From: Chloroflexota bacterium
GTDB taxonomy: Bacteria > Chloroflexota > Dehalococcoidia > Lucifugimonadales > Lucifugimonadaceae
Length of the DNA stretch: 11,015 nucleotides
Assembly: GCA_002712125.1 (NCBI GenBank)
Contig: PASL01000020.1
Coordinates: forward strand, 68,153 to 79,167
Reading direction: 5' to 3'
Part shown: positions 1 through 6,916 of the stretch, piece after piece
Layout: each line of letters begins with the position of its first letter
Position numbering within the stretch: position 1 is the first letter of the stretch
Made by a program: the position numbers and the translations under genes
Notes under the pieces: generated by a model
Seen by the model: the letters and a program-made list of their open reading frames with translations, nothing else
Database searches by the model: none
What the model was told of the DNA's origin: nothing

Positions 1-291
1 TCTGACAGTGGAGAGGGTTTTCCAAACTCAATAGCTGAGTCAATGAGTTGCGAAACACCTGTAGTTGCTACAAATATTGGTGATTCAAAAAAAATTATAA
101 AAGATTATGGGAAAATTGTACCTATAAAAGACCCAAAATCGTTATCAAATTCAATTTTAGAAATTCTAGAAATGGATAAAAATATGATAAAAAATATTTC
201 TATTGAAGCAAGAAATTCAATAAAAGATAGGTTTTCAGAAAAAATAATCTATAAAAAATTTATGAATATAATAAGTATAAATACTAATTAA
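1..291 (+). CDS. GT4-family glycosyltransferase, C-terminal fragment (5' end outside window)
   Basis: The open frame enters from the left edge and ends with TAA at 289-291, giving 96 visible residues. It opens with the donor-binding signature of retaining GT-B glycosyltransferases (Glycos_transf_1): the E-G-F-P-N stretch at fragment residues 5-9, the second Glu at residue 13, then a Pro-Val-Val-Ala-Thr strand. In this family the E-x7-E motif contacts the nucleotide-sugar. The rest is the usual amphipathic C-terminal helix region. Glu13 lies two codons before the first in-frame ATG (43), so that ATG is not a start. The enzyme would add one sugar to a lipid-linked oligosaccharide on the cytoplasmic face of the membrane. 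Donor and acceptor cannot be read from the fragment. A 32-base gap without an obvious terminator separates it from asnB, so co-transcription is likely. Confidence 0.9.
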   Translation, partial: SDSGEGFPNSIAESMSCETPVVATNIGDSKKIIKDYGKIVPIKDPKSLSNSILEILEMDKNMIKNISIEARNSIKDRFSEKIIYKKFMNIISINTN

Positions 292-323
292 CTTACTTAT
301 TTATAGAATTAATTTATATTACT

Positions 324-2225
324 ATGTGTGGAATCTGCGGAAAAGTAAATTTTAACCAATCTCCTCCAATATCAATGGAGGAGCTTAATTTTATGTGTGA
401 AAAAATTCTCCATAGAGGCCCTGATGGTACAAAAAAAATGATTCGTGAAAAAATAGCCTTTGGCCATACCAGGCTATCAATCATTGATTTAGAATCTGGA
501 TGGCAGCCAATCTCAAATGAAAGTAATAATATATTTACAATTCTGAATGGAGAAATATATAACTACCAACAATTAAGAACTAAATTAACTAAGCTAGGAT
601 ATAAATTCAAAACTCAATCCGATACTGAAACCATCGTCCACATGTATGAAGAATATGGTGAAGATTTTATTCAATACATTGACGGCATGTTTGCTATAGC
701 TATATGGGACGAGAGAGAAGAAAAACTTATATTATACAGAGATAGATTTGGAAAAAAACCTCTCTTTTACTACCATAGTAATAATGAATTATATTTTTCT
801 TCGGAAATAAAAAGTTTTCCAAAAAAAATCATTCACTCAACCAGAATAAACCTACGAGCAATATATGAATATTTAAACTTAGGGTATATACCTTCTTCTA
901 TGAGTATTTATGAGAAAATATATAAGTTAGAGCCTGCACATTACTTAGTTTTAAAAAAAAATAATATAAAAGTTGAAAAATATTGGCATTTTGAACCAAA
1001 AACTAATAACAGTTTAAAATCCGAAGAAATCGAAGAAACTGTAAATAATTTACTGGAAAAATCTGTTAAATCTAGATTGATTAGTGATGTGCCTTTAGGC
1101 TTTTTTCTCAGCGGAGGCCTTGATTCATCAATCGTTGTTGCTACTGCTAGCAAATTTACAGATAAAATAAACACGTTTTCAATTGGTTTTGAAGATAAAA
1201 CATATAATGAATTAAGTTATGCAAAACTAGTGTCAAAAAAATTCAACACAAAACATGAAGAATTTATAATCTCTCCAAATATTATTAAAGATATAGAAAA
1301 AATCATTTGGTTTGCAGATGAGCCTTTTGCTGATGCATCAATGCTGCCTTTTTATTATCTTTCTCAAATGACTTCAAAACATGTTACGGTGAGCCTAAGC
1401 GGTGACGGCGCAGATGAAATTTTTGGTGGATATGAAAGATATATTGGAAAAAGAATTGCTAAAAATTATTACAAAATACCATATATTTTTAGAAAAAGTA
1501 TCGCGAAATTTACTAAAAATATAATTGAAAATTTTGAGAAAAATAATAAAATCAGAAAAATCAAGAGATTATCTTATCCTGCTTATAAAAATCATGAAGA
1601 ATGGTACCTATCATTCCTTAAACAATTCAATATCAATAGTAAAAATATCCATGAAAACAAATTTCTTACAAAAGATTTTATCAATAAAATTAACATAGAT
1701 ATTAAAGAAGAAAATGATTACTTAATTCATACTTTAAATGAAATAAAAAATAATAAGTATAATAACGAGATACAAATACTAGACATAATGACTTATCTCC
1801 CAGGTGATATTCTATTTAAATCTGATAGGATGTCTATGGCTAATGGGCTAGAAGTAAGATCTCCATTTTTAGATAAAGATTTAGTTGAGTATTCAATGTC
1901 AATTCCACAACATTTTCTATTTGATAAAAATAAAGGAAAACAACCATTAAGAAAAATTTTCAAGGACAAACTTCCATCAGAAATCCTATCAAGAAGTAAA
2001 GAAGGATTTTCAGTACCAATTGCAAAATGGATTAAGGATGACCTAAAAGAAATGTTTTCTGATAAATTACTATCAAATGACGCAAGGATTCATAGCATAG
2101 TCAATAAACGAGAAATTAAATCAATGCTAGATCAACATTATAATAATAATGTTGATTTTTCGGTTAAATTATGGAATCTGTTTTGCTTGGAATTATGGAC
2201 AGAAGGAAATAATGCAAACATCTAA
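324..2225 (+). CDS. asnB: Asparagine synthase (glutamine-hydrolysing)-type amidotransferase
   Basis: The 633-residue protein has the two-domain AsnB layout. The N-terminal class II glutaminase domain starts M-C-G-I-C, with Cys2 as nucleophile after Met removal, and carries Arg50, the N-G-E-I-Y-N-Y block at 75-81 and Asp100 for glutamine binding. The synthetase domain carries the ATP-pyrophosphatase loop S-G-G-L-D-S-S at 263-269, a later S-G-D-G-A-D-E segment and a K-E-G-F-S segment. The family moves glutamine-derived ammonia to an adenylated carboxylate. True AsnB makes asparagine, but homologues in O-antigen and capsule clusters (WbpS type) are thought to amidate uronic-acid sugars, and the neighbours favour that role here. 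The need for Cys at position 2 fixes the start, although no Shine-Dalgarno sequence is visible upstream (292-323). The last 14 bases overlap the next glycosyltransferase gene. All key residues are present. Family assignment is firm; the substrate is inferred. Confidence 0.95.
   Translation: MCGICGKVNFNQSPPISMEELNFMCEKILHRGPDGTKKMIREKIAFGHTRLSIIDLESGWQPISNESNNIFTILNGEIYNYQQLRTKLTKLGYKFKTQSDTETIVHMYEEYGEDFIQYIDGMFAIAIWDEREEKLILYRDRFGKKPLFYYHSNNELYFSSEIKSFPKKIIHSTRINLRAIYEYLNLGYIPSSMSIYEKIYKLEPAHYLVLKKNNIKVEKYWHFEPKTNNSLKSEEIEETVNNLLEKSVKSRLISDVPLGFFLSGGLDSSIVVATASKFTDKINTFSIGFEDKTYNELSYAKLVSKKFNTKHEEFIISPNIIKDIEKIIWFADEPFADASMLPFYYLSQMTSKHVTVSLSGDGADEIFGGYERYIGKRIAKNYYKIPYIFRKSIAKFTKNIIENFEKNNKIRKIKRLSYPAYKNHEEWYLSFLKQFNINSKNIHENKFLTKDFINKINIDIKEENDYLIHTLNEIKNNKYNNEIQILDIMTYLPGDILFKSDRMSMANGLEVRSPFLDKDLVEYSMSIPQHFLFDKNKGKQPLRKIFKDKLPSEILSRSKEGFSVPIAKWIKDDLKEMFSDKLLSNDARIHSIVNKREIKSMLDQHYNNNVDFSVKLWNLFCLELWTEGNNANI
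2131..2160 (+). other. Terminator-like hairpin inside the 3' end of asnB
   Basis: Perfect inverted repeat with 10-base arms at 2131-2140 and 2147-2156 and a 6-base loop. Four further T residues follow at 2157-2160. The shape resembles an intrinsic terminator, but the stem has only three G-C pairs and it lies within codons about 70 bases before the asnB stop. It could reduce transcription into the downstream genes or be chance in A+T-rich DNA. Confidence 0.4.
2201..2207 (+). promoter_or_regulatory. Ribosome binding site deciding the start of the second glycosyltransferase
   Basis: AGAAGGA lies four bases before the ATG at 2212. It favours that start over the in-frame ATG at 2149, which would add 21 residues encoded wholly inside asnB and lacks a comparable site. 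Confidence 0.65.
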
Positions 2226-3345
2226 TAAAAGAACAAAAATTTTACATCTTATTACAAGTCTAGAAGTCGGTGGAGTGCAACATGGCTTATTACTTGGCTT
2301 GCCAAGAATAGATAAAAAAAGGTATGAGCACGCTATCTGTTCAATAACGAATAAAATGCCTATGGCAAATGAATTTAAGAAAAAAAATATTAATGTATTT
2401 ACATTAAATATAAACTCAAAAACAGATTTCTTATACTCAATTAGATTAAGAAATATAATAAAAATATATAAACCAGATATTATTCACACATACCTGCTTC
2501 ATGCTAATATTTTAGGTCGAATTATAGGTAAAACATGTAATATCAAAACTATTATTAGTTCAGAACGAACTATAGGTCAAGCTAATTGGTATGAGCGTTT
2601 CCTAACAAAAATAACTAATCCATTAGTAGACATAGTAGAAGTGAATTCGAAAAAAGGAAAAGATTCTATTCACAAAAATTTGAAAGTACCAAAAGAAAAA
2701 ATAAAAATTATTTACTCCGGAATTGATATAAAAAAATACCAAATAAGCAAATCAAAAACTCAGATAAAAAAATCACTTAATATAAATGGTTCAAAAAAAA
2801 TTATACTTTGCGTAGGTCGTCTTAGAAAGGTAAAAGGCATAAACTTCGGAATTGAAACATTTTACGAAATAAAAAAGACTATGAACAATACTATATTTAT
2901 AATAGCTGGAGAAGGTGAAGACAAAAAACAACTAGAAGAACAAGCAAGGGTGTTAAGTTTAGATAAGCAAATAAAATTTCTTGGAGCAAGAAAAGATTTG
3001 CCTGAAATATTTTCAATATCTGATGTAATAATAATGCCATCCTTAACTGAGGGTTTCCCAAGAATAGCAATAGAAAGTATGGCTGCCGGTAAACCTATAG
3101 TTGCTACCAATGTTGGAGGAACCCCCGAAGCTATCAAGCACAAATATAATGGTGTATTGGTCGAAAGTAAAAAACCTAAAATTATGGCCAAATGGGTAAT
3201 AAAAATATTAAAAGATAAAAAGTTAGCTAATCACTTAGGAGTAAATGGGAAAAAATTAGTTTCAGAAAAATTTACAATAGAAAAATATATTAAACAAGTT
3301 GAGATAATGTATGGTAAATATACAAGTAAAGAAAGACTTTCATGA
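2212..3345 (+). CDS. GT4-family glycosyltransferase
   Basis: A 377-residue protein of the GT-B fold, close to the normal length for GT4 enzymes. The N-terminal acceptor domain begins with a short beta strand (I-L-H-L-I) leading into G-G-V-Q at 20-23, the glycine loop typical of this group. The C-terminal Glycos_transf_1 domain has V-G-R-L near its beginning and the E-x7-E donor motif with Glu280 and Glu288 in an E-G-F-P context, then P-I-V-A-T-N-V-G-G. It should transfer a sugar from a nucleotide donor with retention of configuration at the cytoplasmic membrane face. The specific sugar cannot be told. The ATG at 2212 is preferred because of the AGAAGGA site just upstream; it overlaps the asnB end by 14 bases. 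Its stop overlaps the next start as ATGA, which points to coupled translation. Confidence 0.93.
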   Translation: MQTSNKRTKILHLITSLEVGGVQHGLLLGLPRIDKKRYEHAICSITNKMPMANEFKKKNINVFTLNINSKTDFLYSIRLRNIIKIYKPDIIHTYLLHANILGRIIGKTCNIKTIISSERTIGQANWYERFLTKITNPLVDIVEVNSKKGKDSIHKNLKVPKEKIKIIYSGIDIKKYQISKSKTQIKKSLNINGSKKIILCVGRLRKVKGINFGIETFYEIKKTMNNTIFIIAGEGEDKKQLEEQARVLSLDKQIKFLGARKDLPEIFSISDVIIMPSLTEGFPRIAIESMAAGKPIVATNVGGTPEAIKHKYNGVLVESKKPKIMAKWVIKILKDKKLANHLGVNGKKLVSEKFTIEKYIKQVEIMYGKYTSKERLS

Positions 3346-4136
3346 TAGTAAATTCGCTTAGAGTTTTATTTTTTATTCCAATAAAAAAAACTATAAAAGT
3401 ATTTAAATTCTTTTATAACCCAAAGTTCGCATACTCTTGGATTATTGAGTTTATAGATGACAAAATTATTACTAAAAAGCACCGAAGGTACGTTAATTTC
3501 AATGATAATTCTCTAATTGATTACAAAAAAGCAATAAATGTTATAACAAAAACTAACTTATCAGAACTTAAAAATATTGAAAGTAATTTTCCTGATTTTT
3601 TATCTTCAGAAAATAAAAATCTTCCAAATTTTTCATGGGCTGCAACAAATGAATTAGCAAAACTTACCTACATTATTACCAAGTTAGTTAAGCCTAAAGT
3701 TGTTGTAGAAACTGGAGTTGGTCCAGGTATGACATCTTGGAGCATACTACAAGCTATGAGGGAAAATAAAAAAGGTCACTTGTACAGTATAGATTTACCT
3801 ACTCCAAATACAAAAAATATGCCTGAAGTTGGTTACTTAATTCCTGGCCAACTAAAAGAAAGATGGGGTTTATTGATCGGCCCATCAAAAAAAATATTAC
3901 CAAACCTACTTAGCGAACTTTCTGTGATAGATATTTTTATTCATGACTCACGACACTCCTTTTCCAACCAGCTATACGAGTACGAAACTTCATGGCCAAG
4001 TATAAAAAATCTAGGCTTTCTCATATCAGATGATATAAGCAATGATGCGTTTATTAAGTTTTCAAAAAATAATGATAGAAAACCTATATTGATCAAACAA
4101 AATAAAAAGTTTCCTATAGGAATTATTAAAAAATAA
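3342..4136 (+). CDS. Class I SAM-dependent methyltransferase (Methyltransf_24/CmcI-like)
   Basis: 264 residues. After about 120 N-terminal residues, the core starts with V-V-V-E-T-G-V-G-P-G (glycine-rich SAM loop, E123-G129). It continues with a Y-S-I-D-L strand whose acidic end fits ribose binding, an I-F-I-H-D-S-R-H-S segment (H201, D202, H205) and S-D-D-I (229-232). The I-H-D-x-x-H and D-D pattern is typical of Methyltransf_24/CmcI-like enzymes, some of which use a divalent metal and methylate hydroxyl groups. The N-terminal 60 residues are basic and partly hydrophobic (an F-F-I-P-I stretch near residue 10) and may contact the membrane, but no signal peptide is evident. The gene starts in a four-base ATGA overlap with the upstream glycosyltransferase and ends four bases before the next one. 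O-methylation of a sugar in the same glycan is the likely role; the exact substrate is unknown. Confidence 0.75.
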   Translation: MIVNSLRVLFFIPIKKTIKVFKFFYNPKFAYSWIIEFIDDKIITKKHRRYVNFNDNSLIDYKKAINVITKTNLSELKNIESNFPDFLSSENKNLPNFSWAATNELAKLTYIITKLVKPKVVVETGVGPGMTSWSILQAMRENKKGHLYSIDLPTPNTKNMPEVGYLIPGQLKERWGLLIGPSKKILPNLLSELSVIDIFIHDSRHSFSNQLYEYETSWPSIKNLGFLISDDISNDAFIKFSKNNDRKPILIKQNKKFPIGIIKK

Positions 4137-4140
4137 AAAA

Positions 4141-5337
4141 ATGAGTAAATCTAAAAAAAAAATAGTACTTATAGCAAATCAAAATGAAATTTTTTATCGT
4201 CTAAGAATGCCATGGGTTAAATTCTTAATAAAAAATAATTATGAAGTTTTTGCTGTAACTCCTAAAGGAAAATGGACAAAAAAAATTGAGTCGTACGGAG
4301 CTACACATATATCTTGGGAAATAAATCGAAGTAGTCTCAACCCATTTGGAGCTATTCTATCTATATTTAGTCTGTATAAAATTCTTAGGAACATCAAGCC
4401 AGATATAGCACAAAATTTTCATACTAAACCAAATATTATAGCTCCAATAGCAGGTAAATTAGCAAGAGTAAAAATAAATGTTTCAACCATCACTGGTTTA
4501 GGATATGCCTTTGTTGATAGAAATAATATTAAGGGAAAAGTTATACAGTATGTAGCAACAAAATCATACAAATTTGCTAATAAAATTTCAGATAAAGTAT
4601 TTTTTCAAAATCAAGATGATCTAAATTTACTTACTACTAAAAAAGCAATCGACCCAAAAAAAGCAATTTTTATTGAAGGTGGTTCTGGCGTAGATCTTAA
4701 CGATTATTTTCCGAACAATAAGAGTCAAAATAGATTAAATTACAAATCTTTTAGAAAAGAATTAGGAATCCCTGAAAAAAATTTTGTTTCAATTTTTGTT
4801 GGAAGATTGCAATATGATAAAGGAATTAAGGAATTTATTGAAGCGGGGAAAAAATTAAATTCGAAAAAAAATCTATCTTTCATCGTAGTTGGAGAACTCG
4901 ATCATGGAAATAAAAAATCCATCGAAAAGTCAAAACTAAATGAATGGAAAAAAGAAAAAAATATAATATTCACAGGAAGGAGAGAAGATGTACCTAGATT
5001 GCTTTCTATATCAGATGTATTTGTCTCGCCTTCCTATTACAGAGAAGGCGTACCTAGGACTCTTTTAGAGGCCTCAGCAACTGGGCTACCTTTAATTGGC
5101 ACAAATATGCCCGGCATAAGAGATGTAGTGATAAATAATGAAAACGGTTTAATTATAGATATAAAAAATAAAGATGATATATCTAATGCAATATTAAATT
5201 TATCAAAAAATAAAAAAAAGTGTGAAGATTTTGGAAACATGTCACTAGAATTTGCGAAAAAAAAGTATGACTATAAAATAGTACTAAATGAGTATAATAA
5301 ATTTTATAATTCATTAATAAGAGAAAAAAAATTATGA
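4141..5337 (+). CDS. GT4-family glycosyltransferase, PglA/CapM-like
   Basis: 398 residues with GT-B features. The N-terminal half has an R-L-R-M-P-W-V-K-F segment, an N-F-H-T-K-P-N motif and T-I-T-G-L-G at 116-121. These are shared with glycosyltransferases that act on undecaprenyl-diphosphate-linked amino sugars (PglA, CapM and relatives). The C-terminal half has V-G-R-L, T-G-R-R-E-D-V-P and the E-x7-E pair Glu302/Glu310 in an E-G-V-P-R context. A position early in the assembly pathway, adding the second sugar to an undecaprenyl-PP-HexNAc, is plausible by homology but not proven. It starts four bases after the methyltransferase stop with no clear ribosome-binding site, and its end overlaps the CMP-sugar synthetase start by ATGA. 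Codons 5-8 contain an uninterrupted run of ten A residues (4153-4162); gain or loss of one base would stop translation early. Confidence 0.9.
   Translation: MSKSKKKIVLIANQNEIFYRLRMPWVKFLIKNNYEVFAVTPKGKWTKKIESYGATHISWEINRSSLNPFGAILSIFSLYKILRNIKPDIAQNFHTKPNIIAPIAGKLARVKINVSTITGLGYAFVDRNNIKGKVIQYVATKSYKFANKISDKVFFQNQDDLNLLTTKKAIDPKKAIFIEGGSGVDLNDYFPNNKSQNRLNYKSFRKELGIPEKNFVSIFVGRLQYDKGIKEFIEAGKKLNSKKNLSFIVVGELDHGNKKSIEKSKLNEWKKEKNIIFTGRREDVPRLLSISDVFVSPSYYREGVPRTLLEASATGLPLIGTNMPGIRDVVINNENGLIIDIKNKDDISNAILNLSKNKKKCEDFGNMSLEFAKKKYDYKIVLNEYNKFYNSLIREKKL
4153..4162 (+). repeat. Poly-A tract (A10) in codons 5-8 of a glycosyltransferase gene
   Basis: Ten consecutive A residues directly after the TCT codon. 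Removing one A gives an immediate TAG, and adding one A leads to TGA about a dozen codons on. The tract is therefore a possible slippage site, though A+T-rich genomes carry many A runs by chance. Confidence 0.5.
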
Positions 5338-6050
5338 CAGAAATTTTAGCAATTATACCCGCAAGAGGCGGAAGTAAAGGTATTCCTAAGAAAAATATAA
5401 GAATCATTAATGGCCATCCATTAATTTCTTATAGTATTCAAGCGGCACTAGAATCAAAAAGTATAAATAGAATAATTTGTTCAACTGATTCAGAAAACAT
5501 TGGAAATATAGCACAAAAATATGGAGCTGAAGTGCCATTTTTGCGCCCAATAGAACTCGCTCAAGACAACACATCAGACTTAGACACTTTTTATGGGCTT
5601 TTGACTGAATTAAGAGATAGAGAGAACTATAATCCTGAAATAATTGTACAACTAAGACCTACTAGTCCCATAAGGCTAAGAGGGCAAATAGATGAAGCAA
5701 TAGATCTTATCATCAATAATAAAGCCGTAGATAGTGTAAGATCTGTAACACCGGCTAAAGCAACTCCATACAAAATGTGGAAAATTAAGGATAAGACTTT
5801 ATATCCATTATTAGAAAGTAATAAACTGAAAGAACCGTATAATATGCCTAGGCAACAATTACCTGAAGTTTGGTGGCAAACAGGAACAATTGATATAACT
5901 AGAGCTAAAAATATCTTTTCTGGAACAATGACAGGAAAAATTATCAAACCATATATTATTGATGCTGAGCATGCAGTTGATATTGACCAAATTGAATCTC
6001 TAGATGAAGCAGAGAGAATAATTAAGTCAATTAACTGTATAAAACCATAA
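5334..6050 (+). CDS. Acylneuraminate-type cytidylyltransferase (CMP-sugar synthetase)
   Basis: 238 residues, the normal length for NeuA/LegF/PtmB enzymes. The CTP-binding N-terminus I-P-A-R-G-G-S-K-G-I-P-K-K-N (8-21) is the signature of CMP-sialic-acid-type synthetases and differs from the KdsB (CMP-KDO) form. L-R-P-T-S-P at 107-112 and the C-terminal V-D-I-D segment with Asp216 and Asp218 (metal and sugar contacts) are intact. The reaction is CTP plus a 3-deoxy-ulosonic acid giving CMP-sugar and pyrophosphate in the cytoplasm. Pairing with the PtmA-like SDR just downstream mirrors the ptmA/ptmB gene pair of legionaminic-acid-type flagellin glycosylation, so a legionaminic or related nonulosonate is favoured over sialic acid. 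No NeuB-type synthase is in the window. The start is the ATGA overlap with the preceding gene, with a weak purine-rich stretch upstream. Exact sugar specificity cannot be read, so no symbol is assigned. Confidence 0.9.
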   Translation: MTEILAIIPARGGSKGIPKKNIRIINGHPLISYSIQAALESKSINRIICSTDSENIGNIAQKYGAEVPFLRPIELAQDNTSDLDTFYGLLTELRDRENYNPEIIVQLRPTSPIRLRGQIDEAIDLIINNKAVDSVRSVTPAKATPYKMWKIKDKTLYPLLESNKLKEPYNMPRQQLPEVWWQTGTIDITRAKNIFSGTMTGKIIKPYIIDAEHAVDIDQIESLDEAERIIKSINCIKP

Positions 6051-6085
6051 ATACAAATTTATTTTTTTTCTGATAAATTTTAAAA

Positions 6086-6916
6086 ATGAACAATTTATTT
6101 TCACTAAAAGATCAAACTATACTTCTAACTGGTTCACTAGGCTTGATAGGTAAAGAGATAACAAAATCACTGTATGAATTTGGAGCCAATTTAATACTTA
6201 CTGATATTCATGATGAAGATTTTTATATTAAAAATTATGAACAAAAAATAAAAAGTTTAAGGATAAATGATAATCAAAAGATCTTATATAAACAAGCTGA
6301 TATTACTAGTATAGAATCAATAGCAGAACTTATAGATTTTTCAGAAAAAAGATTCAATCGAATAGATACTTTAATCAACCTTGCAGGCACAGACGCGAAA
6401 ATAGACGAAGAACTCAATATTAATTTAGATTCATTTGAAAATTTTCCAATCGATTTATGGGAGAAATCTATAGATATAAATATAAATGGTGTTTTCAAGA
6501 TTACTCAGTCAGTTAGCAAGCATATGAAAAAACATAAATCCGGAAATATTATACTAACAGCATCAACATATTCTTTAGTTTCACCAAATCATAACCTTTA
6601 TAACAACACTAATTCTAGCACTAGAATTAGTAAGCCTATTGATTATGTTGCCTCAAAATCGATAATTCCCAACTACACAAGATATCTTGCAACACACCTA
6701 AGTAAGAATGGAATAAGAGCTAATTATGTAGTACCACACGGAGTTGAAAACAAAAACCCTCAGTGGTTTAAGGATAACTTTTCAAAGTTATCACCATTAA
6801 GTAGGATGTGTAATGTTAATGAATTATGCGGTCCATATGTTTTTCTTGCTTCAAAAGCATCATCTTATATGAATGGTGCATCAATTGTAGTTGATGGGGG
6901 ATGGACTGCATGGTAG
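6086..6916 (+). CDS. SDR-family oxidoreductase, PtmA-like
   Basis: 276 residues with the short-chain dehydrogenase layout. The cofactor loop is T-G-S-L-G-L-I-G at 15-22, with a following Asp (L-T-D) that favours NAD(H). N-L-A-G is at 98-101, and the likely catalytic residues are Ser160, Tyr187 and Lys191 (Y-x-x-x-K). The C-terminus V-D-G-G-W-T-A-W is characteristic of the SDR group found beside CMP-nonulosonate synthetases (PtmA type). PtmA itself is assigned to the sugar-precursor branch of CMP-legionaminic acid synthesis. Ser160 and Tyr187 are 27 residues apart, against about 13 in classical SDRs; the extra loop is asparagine/serine-rich (about 169-183) and its DNA contains a perfect palindrome. 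The gene follows a 35-base gap and has no clear ribosome-binding site. Its stop overlaps the next methyltransferase start. Family is firm; the precise reaction is inferred from context. Confidence 0.88.
   Translation: MNNLFSLKDQTILLTGSLGLIGKEITKSLYEFGANLILTDIHDEDFYIKNYEQKIKSLRINDNQKILYKQADITSIESIAELIDFSEKRFNRIDTLINLAGTDAKIDEELNINLDSFENFPIDLWEKSIDININGVFKITQSVSKHMKKHKSGNIILTASTYSLVSPNHNLYNNTNSSTRISKPIDYVASKSIIPNYTRYLATHLSKNGIRANYVVPHGVENKNPQWFKDNFSKLSPLSRMCNVNELCGPYVFLASKASSYMNGASIVVDGGWTAW
6608..6631 (+). repeat. Perfect inverted repeat inside the SDR gene
   Basis: Two 11-base arms (6608-6618 and 6621-6631) are exact reverse complements separated by two bases. They encode part of the variable loop just before the Tyr-x-x-x-Lys motif. 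No T tract follows, so it is not a terminator. Function is unknown and chance cannot be excluded. Confidence 0.6.
6896..6901 (+). promoter_or_regulatory. G-rich ribosome-binding stretch deciding the start of the second methyltransferase
   Basis: GGGGGA lies eight bases before the ATG at 6910 but directly abuts the alternative in-frame ATG at 6901, where it could not act as a binding site. The later start is therefore preferred. Confidence 0.45.

Noticed and set aside
953..961. A9 run in asnB and several A8 runs elsewhere as phase-variation tracts
   Set aside because: Runs of this length are frequent in A+T-rich coding DNA. This one lies mid-gene and nothing further marks it as special.
2149..2211. 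Upstream ATG extension of the second glycosyltransferase
   Set aside because: The extra residues overlap asnB and precede the normal N-terminal strand. The ribosome-binding site sits before the ATG at 2212.
2862..3191. Open frame on the minus strand opposite the second glycosyltransferase
   Set aside because: Hydrophobic, low-complexity translation with no family resemblance. It lies wholly within a well-supported gene, whose E-x7-E motif is encoded on the other strand.
4111..4122. 12-base palindrome near the end of the first methyltransferase gene
   Set aside because: Short, without a loop or T tract, and its AGGA is about 19 bases from the next ATG, too far to be a ribosome-binding site. 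Likely chance.
5627..5947. Open frame on the minus strand opposite the cytidylyltransferase
   Set aside because: A shadow of the conserved plus-strand gene; no recognisable motif, and no independent start signal.
5334..6050. CMP-KDO synthetase (KdsB) identity
   Set aside because: The N-terminal G-G-S-K-G-I-P-K-K-N motif is the NeuA/LegF type, not the KdsB form.
6062..6069. T8 run between the cytidylyltransferase and the SDR as a terminator
   Set aside because: No stable inverted repeat precedes it, only a four-base A/T pairing. The gap is only 35 bases in a same-strand gene series.
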